Part shown: positions 10,951 to 21,752 of the stretch, piece after piece
Position numbering within the stretch: the first letter of the stretch is position 1
Layout of the letters: every line of letters starts with the position of its first letter
DNA from: Pseudomonas petrae
Lineage (GTDB): Bacteria; Pseudomonadota; Gammaproteobacteria; Pseudomonadales; Pseudomonadaceae
DNA length: 64,000 nucleotides
NCBI RefSeq assembly: GCF_021728295.1
Contig: NZ_JAKJXE010000003.1
Location: 1 to 64,000 of the forward strand
Reading direction: 5' to 3'
Made by a program: the position numbers and the translations under genes
Notes under the pieces: generated by a model
Database searches by the model: none
Seen by the model: only the letters and a program-made list of their open reading frames with translations
What the model was told of the DNA's origin: nothing

Positions 10951-11595
10951 ATGCTTGCCGTGCCGCCTCCGAACAAGATGAAAATCGCCGACAAACTGCT
11001 GCCACACGCCCAGCGACGACGATGCCCCGCGAAGAGCAACATCCTCTGCGCAGGCGAAGAATCGGACTCGCTGTACCTGATCATCAAGGGCTCGGTGACG
11101 ATCCTGATCGAGGACAACGAAGGCCGCGAGATGATCGTGGCCTACCTCAATACCGGGGATTTCTTTGGCGAACTGGGGCTTTTTCAACAGACGGCCGCCG
11201 GTGCCCAGCGCAGCGCCTGGGTGCGCGCGAAAACTGAATGTGAAGTGGCCGAGATCAGTTACGCCAAGTTCCGCGAGCTCAGTCAGCATGATCCCGAATT
11301 GATGTACGCCATCGGTGCGCAGATCGCCGAACGGCTGCGCAATACCACGCGCAAGGTCGGCGATCTGGCCTTTCTGGACGTCACCGGCCGCGTTGCCCGT
11401 AGCCTGCTCGATCTGTGCAAACAGCCTGACGCGATGACGCACCCTGATGGCATGCAGATCAAGATCACCCGCCAGGAGATTGGTCGTATCGTGGGGTGTT
11501 CACGGGAGATGGTCGGTCGTGTGCTCAAATCGCTCGAAGAGCAGAACCTGGTGCATGTCCGGGGCAAAACCATGGTGGTTTTCGGCACCCGTTAA
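10951..11595 (+). CDS. vfr: cAMP-responsive regulator Vfr (CRP family)
   Basis: Transcription factor homologous to E. coli CRP that controls virulence, quorum-sensing and motility genes in P. aeruginosa. The 214-residue length equals P. aeruginosa Vfr. There is a cyclic-nucleotide-binding domain at about 25-125, with the phosphate-binding segment FFGELGLF (71-78), and a C-terminal helix-turn-helix [21 protein letters not shown] (about 175-195). The latter segment is essentially invariant in the family. GGGAT precedes ATG 10951. I see no convincing Vfr-binding palindrome in its own upstream region. Confidence 0.96.
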   Translation: MLAVPPPNKMKIADKLLPHAQRRRCPAKSNILCAGEESDSLYLIIKGSVTILIEDNEGREMIVAYLNTGDFFGELGLFQQTAAGAQRSAWVRAKTECEVAEISYAKFRELSQHDPELMYAIGAQIAERLRNTTRKVGDLAFLDVTGRVARSLLDLCKQPDAMTHPDGMQIKITRQEIGRIVGCSREMVGRVLKSLEEQNLVHVRGKTMVVFGTR

Positions 11596-11621
11596 CGGAC
11601 TGACCGGTATCTGCAGGTGAA

Positions 11622-12317
11622 TCAGATCCCGGCAAGCAGACGTGTGTAGCGTTCGCTCAAGCGGCCAAGAAAATCCGGCGCTTCGAACAGCTCATGCAAA
11701 GCGATATGGCTTTCAGCGTTGCAACGTGGATCGAGTTCACAGGTTTCATTGAAGCGATTGACGGCATTGACCATTTCGACGCGCTCGTCATCCAGCAGCA
11801 TCGCGGCATGGGCTAACACCACCGGCCGCTTGCCACCCTGACTCTGCCGCCAGCGCTGCGCGGTACCGACCATCTTGCGAGCATTGAGGTTGACGTTGAA
11901 GCGGCCATCGCAGAAGGCACCTTCGACTTCGCCCAGGGATGCAGCGCCGCCCAGCTCACCCAGCGTATCGAGGATCGGCTGACACAGGCGCATGTAGGCG
12001 TTTTCGATGCGGTCGCGATCCAGATCGGTGTCCGGCTGCACATACACAAGCGCCACATTGACCGTCGAGGGCGATTGCGGAACGGGCTCGCCGCCACTTT
12101 CACGCAACAGCACAGGCCAACCGCTGTCGGCGAGCGTTTCGCTGGCTTCAGTGAAGCCGGGAAGACGGCTCAACCGCCGCGGCATGACCAACGCGCGGTC
12201 GGTAGGCCGCCAGAACAGCAAGCCGCTGTCGGCGTGGCCATCACACACCGACGCCAGCAGGTCTTGCTCGGCCTTGAGCCCGGCTTCAACGCAGGTTTCC
12301 AAGAGCTGAAGGTTCAT
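11622..12317 (-). CDS. Lipoate-protein ligase A family protein
   Basis: Member of the BPL/LplA/LipB fold. The 231-residue product has the LplA-like stretch LLRESGGEPVPQ (about 70-81, matching the RRxSGGGAV lipoate loop) and KMVGTAQRW (around 148), which contains the catalytic lysine position. It lacks the C-terminal accessory domain of E. coli LplA, as do many short ligases and lipoyl-amidotransferases. AGGAGG lies four bases before ATG 12317. It could be a ligase or an octanoyl/lipoyl transferase; the sequence does not decide. It is downstream of trpC on the same strand. Confidence 0.8.
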   Translation of the reverse strand: MNLQLLETCVEAGLKAEQDLLASVCDGHADSGLLFWRPTDRALVMPRRLSRLPGFTEASETLADSGWPVLLRESGGEPVPQSPSTVNVALVYVQPDTDLDRDRIENAYMRLCQPILDTLGELGGAASLGEVEGAFCDGRFNVNLNARKMVGTAQRWRQSQGGKRPVVLAHAAMLLDDERVEMVNAVNRFNETCELDPRCNAESHIALHELFEAPDFLGRLSERYTRLLAGI

Positions 12318-12366
12318 GCTGCCTCCTAACGCGACTGGCGATGGCTTTGTGGTCTACAACGGTGGA

Positions 12367-13203
12367 TCAGTCCAAGCCGCCGGATTTGATCGCGGTGCCT
12401 TTCTCCGGGAAAAACAGCCGCTGCAACTCCACACCCGGCTTCTCGGCGCGCATGAACGCCTCACCCACCAGGAAAGAGTAGACGTCGCTGATTTCCATGA
12501 GCTCAACGTCGGCGCGATGGAAAATGCCGCTTTCGGTGATGACCAACCGATCACGCGGAATACGTGGCAGCAAGTCGAGTGTGGTTTCCAGACTGACGTC
12601 GAACGTGTGCAGGTTGCGGTTGTTGACGCCCACCAGCGGGGTGTCGAGGGTTTTCAATGCCCGCTCCAGCTCGTCGCCATCGTGGACTTCAACCAGCACG
12701 TCGAGGCCGACACCTTTGGCGACTGAGGCCAACTCGGCCATCTTCACATCATCCAGCGCCGACACGATCAGCAGGATGCAATCAGCGCCCAACGCCCGCG
12801 CTTCGACGATCTGATACGGGTCGATCATGAAGTCTTTGCGGATCACTGGCAGCGAGCACGCCGCCCGGGCTTGCTTCAGATACTCGTCAGCGCCTTGAAA
12901 GAAATCGATGTCGGTCAGCACAGAAAGACACGTGGCCCCACCCGCTTCGTAGCTCTTGGCGATTTCCGCCGGCTGGAAGTTTTCGCGGATCACGCCTTTG
13001 CTCGGCGAAGCCTTCTTGATTTCTGCAATGACGGCCGGCTGCTTGCGCTTGGCCTGGGCAATCATCGCTTTGGCGAACCCACGCGGCGCATCGGCTGCGG
13101 CCGCCAGGGTCTCCAATTCGGCCAGGCTGACACTGGCTCGACGCGCAGCGACTTCCTCAACCTTTCGGGCCAGAATCTTTTCCAATACCGTCGGCACGCT
13201 CAT
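12367..13203 (-). CDS. trpC: Indole-3-glycerol phosphate synthase
   Basis: Ring-closing step of tryptophan synthesis, converting CdRP to indole-3-glycerol phosphate. The 278-residue TIM barrel shows the family signature [13 protein letters not shown] (about 58-70), then VIRKDF (about 120-125) and VGVNNRNL (about 190). Its ATG overlaps the trpD stop by four bases (ATGA), so translation is coupled. Third gene of trpGDC. Confidence 0.97.
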   Translation of the reverse strand: MSVPTVLEKILARKVEEVAARRASVSLAELETLAAAADAPRGFAKAMIAQAKRKQPAVIAEIKKASPSKGVIRENFQPAEIAKSYEAGGATCLSVLTDIDFFQGADEYLKQARAACSLPVIRKDFMIDPYQIVEARALGADCILLIVSALDDVKMAELASVAKGVGLDVLVEVHDGDELERALKTLDTPLVGVNNRNLHTFDVSLETTLDLLPRIPRDRLVITESGIFHRADVELMEISDVYSFLVGEAFMRAEKPGVELQRLFFPEKGTAIKSGGLD

Positions 13204-14255
13204 CCTTCATTCTCCTGCTTGAATACCGCGGTAAAGGCACCCAGTTCTTCCAGCTTTTCGCGGGCAAGGCCCGTGTGTAGTGCGTCGTGTGCCAGAGCCA
13301 CGCCTTCTTTCAATGACGACGCATGGTCAGCCGCGTAAAGCGCAGCGCCGGCATTGAGCACGATCATTTCGGCGGCTTTCTGGCCGTGTTCGGATTTGCG
13401 TCGACCCAGCGCGTCGCGAATCAATTCCAGCGATTGCGCCGGGCTGTCGACCACCAAGCCGAACAGGCTCTGGCTTTTCATGCCCAGATCTTCGGGCTGC
13501 ACCCAGTATTCGGTCACTTCGCCGTTCTTCAGTTCCGCGACGAACGTCGGCGCGGCGATGCTGAATTCGTCCAGGCCATCCTGGGAGTGCACCACCAACA
13601 CATGTTTGCTGCCCATCCGCAGCAGCACTTCGGCCAAAGGCCGGCACAGCGCCTGGCTGAACACGCCGACCACCTGATGCTTGACGCCGGCCGGGTTGGT
13701 CAGTGGGCCGAGCATGTTGAAGAGGGTCCGCAGGCCCAGTTCCTTGCGTGGTCCGGCGGCGTGTTTCATCGCGCCATGATGGGTTTGCGCGAACATGAAA
13801 CCGATGCCGACGCTGTCGATGCAGCGTGCCACTTGTACCGGGGTCAGGTTCAGGTAAACGCCTGCGGCTTCCAGTAAATCGGCGCTGCCGCTCTTGCCGG
13901 AGACCGCGCGATTGCCGTGCTTGGCGACCGTGCAACCGGCTGCCGCAATCACGAACGAGGCGGCAGTCGAGACGTTGAAGATGTTCGCGCCATCGCCACC
14001 GGTGCCGACGATGTCGACCACGCCGTCGAGGGTTTTGAGTTGGACCTGATCCGCCAGCTCGCGCATGACAGACACCGCACCAACGATTTCGTCGATACTC
14101 TCGCTCTTCATGCGCATGCCCATCAGAAATGCGCCGATCTGCGCCTGGGTGCACTGGCCGGTCATGATCTCGCGCATGACGTCGCGCATTTCATCGGTGC
14201 TCAGGTCCAGTTGATTCACAACCCGGCCCAGCGCCGTTTTGATATCCATTGCCAT
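13200..14255 (-). CDS. trpD: Anthranilate phosphoribosyltransferase
   Basis: Transfers phosphoribose from PRPP to anthranilate. The 351-residue protein carries the GTGGDG motif (near 84-89) and [19 protein letters not shown] (about 111-129) that bind PRPP and magnesium. Two in-frame ATGs sit at 14255 and 14249. AAGGA lies nine bases before the first, which favours 14255, although MDIK at 14249 is the start usually annotated in relatives. Middle gene of trpGDC, 12 bases after trpG. Confidence 0.97.
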   Translation of the reverse strand: MAMDIKTALGRVVNQLDLSTDEMRDVMREIMTGQCTQAQIGAFLMGMRMKSESIDEIVGAVSVMRELADQVQLKTLDGVVDIVGTGGDGANIFNVSTAASFVIAAAGCTVAKHGNRAVSGKSGSADLLEAAGVYLNLTPVQVARCIDSVGIGFMFAQTHHGAMKHAAGPRKELGLRTLFNMLGPLTNPAGVKHQVVGVFSQALCRPLAEVLLRMGSKHVLVVHSQDGLDEFSIAAPTFVAELKNGEVTEYWVQPEDLGMKSQSLFGLVVDSPAQSLELIRDALGRRKSEHGQKAAEMIVLNAGAALYAADHASSLKEGVALAHDALHTGLAREKLEELGAFTAVFKQENEG

Positions 14256-14267
14256 GTCGAAGTGTCC

Positions 14268-14867
14268 TTAACCCTGACGGGTGCCGCCGGTCTGCTTGAG
14301 GAAGTTGGCGAACAGCTCGTGGCCCTGCTCGGAAAGAATCGATTCAGGGTGAAACTGCACGCCCTCGACGTTCAGGGTCTTGTGGCGCAGGCCCATGATT
14401 TCATCGACGGAGCCGTCTTCGCGTTGGGTCCAGGCGGTCAATTCCAGACAGTCCGGAAGTGTCTCGCGCTTGACCACCAGCGAGTGATAGCGGGTCACGG
14501 TCAACGGATGCTTCAGGCCTTCGAACACGCCTTTGTCTTCGTGAATCAGCTCGCTGGTCTTGCCGTGCATGACCTGGCGCGCACGCACCACGTCGCCGCC
14601 AAACGCCTGGCCAATCGACTGATGGCCCAGGCAGACGCCGAGCACAGGCAGCTTGCCGGCAAAATGCTTGATCACGTCAATGGACACGCCCGCTTCGTTC
14701 GGCGTGCACGGGCCGGGGGAAACGACGATGCGCTCGGGGTTCAGGGCTTCGATTTCGGCGACGGTCATTTCGTCATTGCGAATCACTTTGACGTCGGCAC
14801 CCAGCTCGCCCAGGTACTGCACGACGTTGTAGGTGAAGGAGTCGTAGTTATCGATCATCAGCAGCAT
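14268..14867 (-). CDS. trpG: Anthranilate synthase glutamine amidotransferase component
   Basis: Supplies ammonia to TrpE for anthranilate synthesis. The 199-residue class I amidotransferase has the nucleophile C79 in GVCLGHQ and the His/Glu pair in QFHPES near residue 172. First structural gene of the trpGDC unit. It is preceded by a roughly 160-base leader with a Trp-codon mini-gene, so it is probably controlled by attenuation. Confidence 0.97.
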   Translation of the reverse strand: MLLMIDNYDSFTYNVVQYLGELGADVKVIRNDEMTVAEIEALNPERIVVSPGPCTPNEAGVSIDVIKHFAGKLPVLGVCLGHQSIGQAFGGDVVRARQVMHGKTSELIHEDKGVFEGLKHPLTVTRYHSLVVKRETLPDCLELTAWTQREDGSVDEIMGLRHKTLNVEGVQFHPESILSEQGHELFANFLKQTGGTRQG

Positions 14868-15029
14868 GGTGCTTAACCTTTTGAATTACTGACTTCTAAC
14901 GTGGCCTTCTGTTTTCTGACCGCAGTTGCACGCAGAGGGGTCGCAGGGGGGGTTCCGGCGAGGCACTGCAAAACCGAGGCATCAGAAGGCATATCAATAC
15001 AGATCCGGCGGGGCCGGCGGGGGAAATAG
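14868..15029 (-). promoter_or_regulatory. Candidate attenuator region of trpGDC
   Basis: Untranslated stretch between the leader stop codon and trpG. Just after the leader stop it holds a GC hairpin, CCGGC (15005-15009) with GCCGG (15013-15017). GCAGT/ACTGC pairing further down offers alternative structures. No long U-run follows the first hairpin, so I cannot say which stem is the terminator. The layout of Trp codons, then hairpins, then the structural gene matches attenuation as reported for trpE and trpGDC of P. putida. Confidence 0.5.
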
Positions 15030-15074
15030 TCAGGCGCGCCAACGCCAGCGGGCGTGGCCCTTGATAACGCGCAT
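15030..15074 (-). CDS. trpL: trpGDC leader peptide (14 codons, two Trp)
   Basis: ATG 15074 opens a 14-codon frame reading [14 protein letters not shown], with two Trp codons separated by Arg near its end, about 160 bases before trpG. The last 25 bases (15029-15053) are identical to the trpE leader at 18905-18929. No clear ribosome site precedes it, and the frame stays open upstream to an ATG at 15116, so the true start is uncertain. Position and Trp codons support a role as an attenuation sensor. Confidence 0.7.
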   Translation of the reverse strand: MRVIKGHARWRWRA

Positions 15075-15126
15075 CAAGAAGCTGCTGACAATCGACACAG
15101 GAAAGGTCTCGTTCATACGTTGCCGC

Positions 15127-15155
15127 ACAGTAGCGTACCGCCGCAGGGCGCGCAA
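15127..15155 (-). promoter_or_regulatory. Candidate trpGDC promoter
   Basis: On the minus strand TTGCGC (15155-15150) is followed after 17 bases by TACTGT (15132-15127), placing a start near 15120, just upstream of the leader reading frame. Both hexamers are imperfect. The region is shared with the 5' flank of the divergent estA gene. Confidence 0.35.
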
Positions 15156-15336
15156 TATCGCAGTGCCCGGATGGCGCGGGCCAGCGGCCGATTGGCAGGA
15201 TTTGGACGCCCGCAAGGTGCAGATCGCAGCATGGAGGCCAGTACAGAATATTTGCCGTGATTGCCGCAGAACGTGGCGAGTTGTGTCGCGGCTGCTACCT
15301 TCTCGTACAGCACTGAAAACAATAAGGGATGCCCCC

Positions 15337-17277
15337 ATGCTCAAAGCAACACTGCGCTGGCCGTTTGCGGCCTGCCTGCTATCGCTCGCCTGCTCCTCGA
15401 CCTTGGCCGCCTCTTCACCCTATTCAACGATGATCGTGTTCGGCGACAGCCTCGCCGACGCCGGGCAGTTCCCCGATGCGGGCGGACCACCGGGCGCAAC
15501 CTTGCGCTTCACCAACCGCACCGGCCCGACGTACCTGAACGGCAGCGGAGAGGCATTCGGCCTGAACTCGTCGACGCTGCTGGGCGGAATGCTTGGCGTG
15601 GCGCCCGGGGATTTGCAGGCGTCGACCTCCCCCGTTCGCGCCGCGCAAGGGTTGGCGGATGGCAACAATTGGGCGGTGGGCGGCGACCGGACGGATCAGA
15701 TCCTCGCGGCGATCACCACCCAATCACAGATTGCCAACACCGACGCCACCACCGGCGTCACCACGGTGTTCCGGACGCGACCCGGTTATCTCCTTGAAAA
15801 CAGCTCGCGGGCTGACCCGAACGCCCTTTACTACCTGACCGGGGGAGGTAATGACTTCCTTCAGGGCCGGGTGCTGAGTCCGGGACAGGCAGTCAACGCC
15901 GCGAACAACCTGGCCAATGGCGCACAAATCCTGTCCCAGGCCGGGGCGCGTTACATTATGGTCTGGCTGCTGCCTGACATCGGCCGCACGCCTGCAGTGT
16001 TCGGGACGCCATTGCAGGTGCCGTCGACGTTGCTGAGTGGGGTGTTCAACCAGCAGTTGGTCAACCGTCTGGGGCAAATCGATGCCGAGGTCATTCCGCT
16101 CAACGTGCCGGGCCTTGTACGGGATGTACTGACCGATCCGGCGCGCTACGGACTGGCAGCCGATCAGAACCTGGTGGGCACTTGTTTCAGCGGCAACAGC
16201 TGCACCGCCAACAGCGTTTACGGAATTGGCGGCCTGACCCCTGATCCGACCAAACTGCTGTTCAACGACGGCGTGCACCCGACCGTCGCGGGTCAGCGCC
16301 TGATCGCCGACTACGGGTATTCGATTCTGTCCGCACCGTGGGAAATTACGCTGCTGCCGGAAATGGCAAACGGTACGTTGCGGGCGCAGCAGGATGAACT
16401 GCGCAGTCAGTGGCTAGCGGACTGGGGCAATTGGCAGAACGTTGGTGAATGGCGCGCCATCGTCGCCGGTGGCGGTCAGAAAATGGATTTCGACGCGCAA
16501 AGCAATTCCGCGAGCGGCGACGGTCATGGCTACAACCTCACGGTGGGCGGCAGCTATCGTTTTGCTGAAGACTGGAGAGCCGGCCTGGTTGCGGGCGCTT
16601 ACCGGCAAACACTCGAAGCCGGCGCCAAGGATTCGGACTACAAACTCAACAGCTATATCGCGACCGCGTTCGTGCAGTATCAGGCGCAACACTGGTGGGC
16701 AGACCTGGCAGCCTCGGGTGGAAAACTCGACTACGACAACCTCAAGCGCAAGTTCGCACTGGGCATCAGCGAAGGTGCCGAGAAAGGCGACACCAACGGC
16801 GATCTTTGGGCGGTCAGTGGCCGTTTAGGCTTTGATCTGGCCGATCAAACCAGTCGCTGGCATTTCTCGCCGTTCATCAGCGCCGACTATTCCCACGTCA
16901 ACGTCGACAGCTATTCGGAAAACAGCGCCCGCGCGACAGCGCTGAATTACGACGACCAGACGCGCAAGTCGAAGCGGCTTGGCGCGGGGCTGCAAGGCAA
17001 GTTCGACATTACGCCGCAGACCCAGCTGTTTGGCGAAGTGGCCCATGAGCGTGAGTTCGATACCGATCAGCAGGACGTGACCATCGCGCTGAACAGTGTG
17101 CCGGGCGTGAACTTTGATCTGCAGGGGTATGACCCGCAGCGCAGTTTGAATCGCGCAAGCGTGGGCCTGAGCCAGAAGCTGGCGCCCGACCTGACGCTGC
17201 GTGCCGGCTATAACTGGCGCAAGAATGATGACGTGACGCAGCAAGGGGTGAATCTGGCGGTGAGCCTGGACTTCTGA
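15337..17277 (+). CDS. estA: Outer-membrane autotransporter esterase EstA
   Basis: GDSL-family esterase displayed on the cell surface; in P. aeruginosa EstA acts on glycerol esters and affects rhamnolipid production and motility. The 646-residue length equals PAO1 EstA. It has a signal peptide (1-25), the block I motif FGDSLADAG (35-43) with nucleophile S38, the GGGNDF block (about 170) and the catalytic D-x2-H in [10 protein letters not shown] (about 310). A C-terminal autotransporter beta-barrel (about 380-646) ends in Phe. AAGGGATG precedes ATG 15337. It sits between trpE and trpG, divergent from trpG. Confidence 0.95.
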   Translation: MLKATLRWPFAACLLSLACSSTLAASSPYSTMIVFGDSLADAGQFPDAGGPPGATLRFTNRTGPTYLNGSGEAFGLNSSTLLGGMLGVAPGDLQASTSPVRAAQGLADGNNWAVGGDRTDQILAAITTQSQIANTDATTGVTTVFRTRPGYLLENSSRADPNALYYLTGGGNDFLQGRVLSPGQAVNAANNLANGAQILSQAGARYIMVWLLPDIGRTPAVFGTPLQVPSTLLSGVFNQQLVNRLGQIDAEVIPLNVPGLVRDVLTDPARYGLAADQNLVGTCFSGNSCTANSVYGIGGLTPDPTKLLFNDGVHPTVAGQRLIADYGYSILSAPWEITLLPEMANGTLRAQQDELRSQWLADWGNWQNVGEWRAIVAGGGQKMDFDAQSNSASGDGHGYNLTVGGSYRFAEDWRAGLVAGAYRQTLEAGAKDSDYKLNSYIATAFVQYQAQHWWADLAASGGKLDYDNLKRKFALGISEGAEKGDTNGDLWAVSGRLGFDLADQTSRWHFSPFISADYSHVNVDSYSENSARATALNYDDQTRKSKRLGAGLQGKFDITPQTQLFGEVAHEREFDTDQQDVTIALNSVPGVNFDLQGYDPQRSLNRASVGLSQKLAPDLTLRAGYNWRKNDDVTQQGVNLAVSLDF

Positions 17278-17313
17278 AGCCATCCCCCCAGTGGGATTTG
17301 TGATCGGCATAAA

Positions 17314-17338
17314 AAAACGGCGCCACTGGCGCCGTTTT
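17314..17338. terminator. Bidirectional terminator between estA and trpE
   Basis: AAAACGGCGCCA (17314-17325) pairs with TGGCGCCGTTTT (17327-17338), with an A tract before and a T tract after. It serves both convergent genes. Confidence 0.88.
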
Positions 17339-17355
17339 GATGTGCAGAACAACCT

Positions 17356-18837
17356 TCAGGCCTCGGGCGTCTGCTGCGCCAGCGCCACGGCGCGGAACAT
17401 CGCGCGGCGCTTGTTGAGGGTTTCTTCCCACTCCAGCGCTGGCACAGAATCCGCGACAATGCCGCCACCGGCCTGCACGTGCAGCTCACCGTTCTTGATT
17501 ACCGCTGTACGGATGGCGATCGCGGTGTCCATATTGCCGTTCCAGGCGAAGTAGCCCACTGCGCCGCCGTACACACCACGCTTGACCGGCTCCAGCTCGT
17601 CGATGATCTCCATCGCGCGAATCTTCGGCGCTCCCGACAGCGTGCCTGCTGGCAAGATAGCCCGCAGCGCATCCATCGCCGTCAGGCCGCTTTTCAGCTG
17701 ACCGGTGACGTTCGACACGATGTGCATGACGTTCGAATAACGCTCGATGACCATCTTCTCGGTGAGCTTCACTGAACCGATTTCCGAGACACGTCCGGTG
17801 TCGTTGCGGCCCAGATCAATGAGCATCAGGTGCTCGGCGATCTCTTTGTCGTCAGACAGCAAGTCGACTTCCAGCGCGTAATCTTCTTCTTCGGTGGCGC
17901 CACGGGGACGCGTCCCGGCAATCGGGCGCACGGTGATCAGATTGTCCTCCACCCGCACCAGCACTTCCGGCGAACTGCCGACGACGTGGAAGTCGCCGAA
18001 GTTGAAGAAGTACATGTAAGGCGTGGGATTGAAACACCGCAGCGCGCGGTACAGGTCGATCGGCGCGGCTTTGAAGTCGATGGACATGCGCTGGGACGGC
18101 ACGACCTGCATGCAGTCGCCCGCGAGGATGTATTCCTTGATCGTGTCGACGGCTTTTTCATAATCCGACTGGGTGAAGCTGGAACGGAACACCGGATCCG
18201 CCGCCTGCGGACGGGTCAGGTCCAGACCACGACGGGGCGTGATCGGCTGACGCAGTTTCTCCATCAGCGCTTCGAGTCGCGCCAGGCCGCCTTCATAGGC
18301 TTCAGGCTGAGCCGGATCGACCAGCACGATCGCGTGCATCTTGCCGGCCAGGTTATCGAACACCACGACGGCATCGGACACCATCAGCAGAATATCCGGC
18401 ACGCCCAGCGGGTCAGGATTCGGGCATGCGCCCAGACGCGGTTCTACATAACGCACGCAGTCATAACCGAAATAGCCCACCAGACCGCCGTTGAAGCGTG
18501 GCAGACCGGCGATGGTCGGGACGTTGTAGCGAGCCTTGAAAGTCTCGACGAAGTCCAGCGGGTCTTTGACTTCCAGGCGCTCGATCTCGACACCGTCGCG
18601 GGTCACGCTGACGGTGTGGTCATGCACGCGCATGACCGTGCGGCACGGCAGCCCGATGATCGAATAACGCCCCCACTTCTCCCCGCCTTGCACCGACTCA
18701 AGCAGGTAGGAGTTCGGCTCGTCAGCGAGCTTTAGATAGATCGACAACGGGGTGTCGAAGTCAGCCAGGGTTTCGTAGGCAAGGGGGATGCGGTTGTAGC
18801 CTTCAGCGGCCGAACGCAGGAATTCTTCGCGGGTCAT
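17356..18837 (-). CDS. trpE: Anthranilate synthase component I
   Basis: Converts chorismate to anthranilate with ammonia from TrpG. The 493-residue product has the N-terminal feedback region ([15 protein letters not shown], about 44-58) and the chorismate-binding core with PIAGTRPRG (about 305) and [12 protein letters not shown] (about 403). It is separated from trpGDC by estA, as in other Pseudomonas, and preceded by its own Trp-codon leader, which is fused to the end of gph. Confidence 0.97.
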   Translation of the reverse strand: MTREEFLRSAAEGYNRIPLAYETLADFDTPLSIYLKLADEPNSYLLESVQGGEKWGRYSIIGLPCRTVMRVHDHTVSVTRDGVEIERLEVKDPLDFVETFKARYNVPTIAGLPRFNGGLVGYFGYDCVRYVEPRLGACPNPDPLGVPDILLMVSDAVVVFDNLAGKMHAIVLVDPAQPEAYEGGLARLEALMEKLRQPITPRRGLDLTRPQAADPVFRSSFTQSDYEKAVDTIKEYILAGDCMQVVPSQRMSIDFKAAPIDLYRALRCFNPTPYMYFFNFGDFHVVGSSPEVLVRVEDNLITVRPIAGTRPRGATEEEDYALEVDLLSDDKEIAEHLMLIDLGRNDTGRVSEIGSVKLTEKMVIERYSNVMHIVSNVTGQLKSGLTAMDALRAILPAGTLSGAPKIRAMEIIDELEPVKRGVYGGAVGYFAWNGNMDTAIAIRTAVIKNGELHVQAGGGIVADSVPALEWEETLNKRRAMFRAVALAQQTPEA

Positions 18838-18881
18838 ATCAGCCTCGTGGTCTGAGGGAAAACGGTCAGGGATGCAAACGC

Positions 18882-18895
18882 GCCGGGGCTCCGGC
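18882..18895 (-). promoter_or_regulatory. Hairpin in trpE leader, candidate attenuator
   Basis: GCCGG and CCGGC (18882-18886, 18891-18895) form a five-pair GC stem ten bases after the leader stop codon, in the same relative place as the hairpin behind the trpGDC leader. Only three T follow on the minus strand, so an intrinsic terminator is not certain. Confidence 0.45.
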
Positions 18896-18905
18896 CAGAT
18901 TCAAG

Positions 18906-18950
18906 TCAGGCGCGCCAACGCCAGCGGGCCAGGGCCTTGATGACTTTCAT
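18906..18950 (-). CDS. trpL: trpE leader peptide, in frame with the end of gph
   Basis: ATG 18950 begins [14 protein letters not shown] followed by TGA, with Trp codons at positions 10 and 12, 68 bases before trpE. It matches the trpGDC leader at 9 of the last 10 residues if R/K and A/G changes are allowed, with 25 identical bases. There is no separate stop between gph and this frame, so the same codons are also the last 14 of gph. Whether it is initiated on its own is unknown. Confidence 0.65.
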   Translation of the reverse strand: MKVIKALARWRWRA

Positions 18951-19739
18951 CCAGAGTTTGCGAGTGACCACCACGATGGATTCTCTAAAAGAGGGGGATT
19001 TGATGTCGGGCAACGTTATCTCAGCGCCCTGCGCTAAGCAACCGGCAGAACTGCCCGGAATCAGCTTGCGCAAATCGTCGATGACCAGCGCCGGTGACTC
19101 TTCCGCGATCGGGCGTCCGTGGTTGTAGCCATAACTCAATGCCACACAGGCGACACCCGCCGCTTTTGCTGCCAGCACGTCGTTGCGCGAGTCACCCACG
19201 AACAGCGACTGCGAACCCGGTATGCCGGCCATTTTCATGACAAAGAACAGCGCCGCCGGGTCGGGCTTCTGCTGCGGCAGCGTGTCGCCACCCACGATCC
19301 AGCGAAAGAACCGTCCGAGCTTCAGGTCATCCAGCAAGGGCGCAACAAAGCGCTCCGGTTTGTTGGTGATCAGCGCCATCTCGACGCCCATCTTCTGCAG
19401 CCATTTCAGGGTTTCGCGCACGCCGGGGTAGACCTTGGTCAGGGCATGGCTGCCGCTGTAAGCCTCCATGAAAATCGCCAGCGCAGCCTCCGTGGATTCC
19501 TCATCCACAGCCGCGTGGTCCATCCCGTTCGCCAACGCGCGGCGTACCAGCACGCGCACGCCGTTGCCGATCCAGTCACGCACCCGCTCGATGCCCGCCG
19601 GCGGCCGGCCGAGCTGGATCAGGGTTTTGTCCACCGCCGCAGCCAGATCCGGCACGGAGTCGACCAGTGTGCCGTCGAGGTCGAACATGACCAGCTTGGG
19701 CAGACGGCCCGGAAACAGCTGCTCGAAGCCGCTGGTCAA
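18906..19739 (-). CDS. gph: Phosphoglycolate phosphatase
   Basis: HAD-family phosphatase that removes 2-phosphoglycolate. Motif I DLDGT at residues 20-24 (D20, D22), motif II at [10 protein letters not shown] (about 120) and motif [14 protein letters not shown] (about 175) are present. The only start giving the normal N-terminus ([10 protein letters not shown]) is a TTG at 19739 that overlaps the rpe stop by four bases, suggesting coupled translation. The C-terminus runs without a stop into the trpE leader peptide, so the protein ends ARWRWRA. The paralogue MupP is an alternative identity, but the rpe-gph-trpE context favours Gph. Confidence 0.93.
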   Translation of the reverse strand: MTSGFEQLFPGRLPKLVMFDLDGTLVDSVPDLAAAVDKTLIQLGRPPAGIERVRDWIGNGVRVLVRRALANGMDHAAVDEESTEAALAIFMEAYSGSHALTKVYPGVRETLKWLQKMGVEMALITNKPERFVAPLLDDLKLGRFFRWIVGGDTLPQQKPDPAALFFVMKMAGIPGSQSLFVGDSRNDVLAAKAAGVACVALSYGYNHGRPIAEESPALVIDDLRKLIPGSSAGCLAQGAEITLPDIKSPSFRESIVVVTRKLWMKVIKALARWRWRA

Positions 19740-20407
19740 CGGGCCAACGCCAGTTCTGCGTGCATCTTCGCAATGACTTCGCGGTAATCAGGCGCGTTGA
19801 AAATGGCCGAGCCTGCGACGAAGGTGTCGGCACCGGCTGCGGCGATCTCGCGGATGTTATTGACGTTGACGCCGCCGTCGATCTCCAGACGGATGTCGCG
19901 ACCGGACGCGTCAATGAGCGCACGGGCCTCGCGCAGCTTGTTGATCGTGCCGGGGATGAATTTCTGACCGCCGAAGCCCGGGTTGACGCTCATGAGCAGG
20001 ATCATGTCGACCTTGTCCATGACGTATTCGAGCAGGTTCAGCGGGGTCGCCGGGTTGAACACCAGACCCGCCTTGCAGCCGCCTTCGCGAATCAGTTGCA
20101 GGGAGCGGTCGATGTGCTGGGTCGCTTCCGGGTGGAAGGTGATGAAGGTTGCGCCGGCTTCGATGAAATCGCCGATGATGCGATCCACCGGGCTAACCAT
20201 CAGATGAACGTCGATGGGCGCGGTGATGCCGTATTTGCGCAATGCCGCGCAGACCATCGGTCCGATCGTCAGGTTGGGGACGTAGTGGTTGTCCATGACG
20301 TCGAAGTGGACGATGTCGGCGCCAGCGGCCAGGACGTTGTCGACTTCTTGCCCCAGACGGGCGAAATCGGCGGACAGAATCGAAGGAGCAATAGCGAAGG
20401 GCTGCAT
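19736..20407 (-). CDS. rpe: Ribulose-phosphate 3-epimerase
   Basis: Interconverts ribulose-5-P and xylulose-5-P. The 223-residue TIM barrel shows the N-terminal APSILSADF, the metal-site segment [12 protein letters not shown] (about 34-45), HLMV (about 67) and [12 protein letters not shown] (about 140). ATG 20407 has AAGGTG upstream and gives the family N-terminus; the frame is open a further 120 bases. First gene of rpe-gph-trpE. Confidence 0.97.
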   Translation of the reverse strand: MQPFAIAPSILSADFARLGQEVDNVLAAGADIVHFDVMDNHYVPNLTIGPMVCAALRKYGITAPIDVHLMVSPVDRIIGDFIEAGATFITFHPEATQHIDRSLQLIREGGCKAGLVFNPATPLNLLEYVMDKVDMILLMSVNPGFGGQKFIPGTINKLREARALIDASGRDIRLEIDGGVNVNNIREIAAAGADTFVAGSAIFNAPDYREVIAKMHAELALAR

Positions 20408-20603
20408 GACGCACCTTTTATGAGCGAAATCACGGTGGCGCGCATTGTACTCCAAGAGTTTGAAACATGCGTTGGGCCGCAAGTGAGTGGGCCGAGAGGC
20501 TTGGATCAGGTGGCGTGAACGGCACAAGGCCTGGCGCGACAGAATCTGTGAAGACCGCCAGATCCGCCGCAGTGCGGCCGGACACCCAGGCCACCTGAGA
20601 CGA

Positions 20604-21752
20604 TCAATACGCAGCGCGGTAGATTTTCTCGATGTCGGCGGCGGTCAGTTTCCGTGGGTTGTTGCGCATCAGGCGCTCGATCTTGCTGGCCTCTTCGGCC
20701 ATCGCGGGAATGGCGTCTTCGGGCACATTGAAGCTGCGCAGGCCAGACGGGATTTCCACCACTGCGCACAAGTCGGCCATGGCTTTCACCGCCAGGTCGG
20801 CGGCGTCCTTGTCGCTCAGGTGCGCGACGCGGACGCCCATCGCTTCGGCGATGTCGCGCATCCGCTCAACGCACGCCAGCTTGTTCCACTCCATCACGTA
20901 CGGCAGCAACAGCGCATTGCTGACGCCGTGGGCAATGTTGAAACGCCCTCCCAGCGGATACGCCAACGCATGCACCGCGCCAACCCCGGCATTGCCGAAC
21001 GCCATGCCGGCCATAAGGCTGGCGGTGGCCATGTCTTCTCGCGCTTGCAAACTCGACGGATTGGCGTAGGCCTTGGGCAGCGCCTTGACGATCAGCTTGA
21101 TGGCACCCAGCGCAATGGCGTCGGTGATCGGCGAGGCATTCACCGAAAGGTAAGCCTCGATGGCGTGCACCAGCGCATCGACCCCGCTGGCTGCCGTGAC
21201 ACTGCGCGGACAGGTCAGGGTCATCAACGGGCTGACCAGCGCGACGTCGGGCAACAGGTAATCGCTGACGATGCCTTTTTTCAACTGAGCCTGCTTGTCC
21301 GAAAAGATCGCCACGTTGGTGACTTCCGAACCGGTACCGGCGGTCGTCGGGATGGCGATCAGCGGAGGGCCTTTGCGCTTGACCAGATCGACCCCGAACA
21401 GCTCGGCCAGCGGCCCTTCGTGGCTGGCGAACGCTGCGACGCCCTTTGCGATATCGATTGCACTGCCGCCGCCCACGCCGATCAGGCCGTCGTGACCGCC
21501 CTCCCGGTAGGTCCGGGTGCAGTCCTCAACGATAGAAATTTCTGGCTCGGGTTTGACCTGATCAAACAGGCCATAACGACGACCGCCCAATTGCGCCAGC
21601 GCGAGGTCGACCGTTCCGGATTTGACCAATATCGCGTCGGTGACAATCAGCGGATTTTGAACGTTGAGCCGGGTCAGCTCGGCCGACAACTGCTCAATCG
21701 CGGCGGGTCCGGTGATCAGTTTTTTGGCGATTTTGAAGGCAGAAACACTCAT
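20604..21752 (-). CDS. Iron-containing alcohol dehydrogenase
   Basis: Group III NAD-dependent alcohol dehydrogenase of 382 residues. It has the GGGSAID cofactor loop (about 95-101), [11 protein letters not shown] (about 138-148) and the metal-ligand segments [10 protein letters not shown] (about 195) and [10 protein letters not shown] (about 277). Substrate unknown; relatives act on 1,3-propanediol, butanol or lactaldehyde. It is followed, across a REP doublet, by a polyamine-type ABC importer on the same strand, which may or may not be functionally linked. Confidence 0.92.
   Translation of the reverse strand: MSVSAFKIAKKLITGPAAIEQLSAELTRLNVQNPLIVTDAILVKSGTVDLALAQLGGRRYGLFDQVKPEPEISIVEDCTRTYREGGHDGLIGVGGGSAIDIAKGVAAFASHEGPLAELFGVDLVKRKGPPLIAIPTTAGTGSEVTNVAIFSDKQAQLKKGIVSDYLLPDVALVSPLMTLTCPRSVTAASGVDALVHAIEAYLSVNASPITDAIALGAIKLIVKALPKAYANPSSLQAREDMATASLMAGMAFGNAGVGAVHALAYPLGGRFNIAHGVSNALLLPYVMEWNKLACVERMRDIAEAMGVRVAHLSDKDAADLAVKAMADLCAVVEIPSGLRSFNVPEDAIPAMAEEASKIERLMRNNPRKLTAADIEKIYRAAY

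Noticed and set aside
14926..15336. N-terminal extension of the estA frame by 137 codons
   Set aside because: The extension runs antisense over the trpGDC leader, and the signal peptide and ribosome site mark ATG 15337 as the start.
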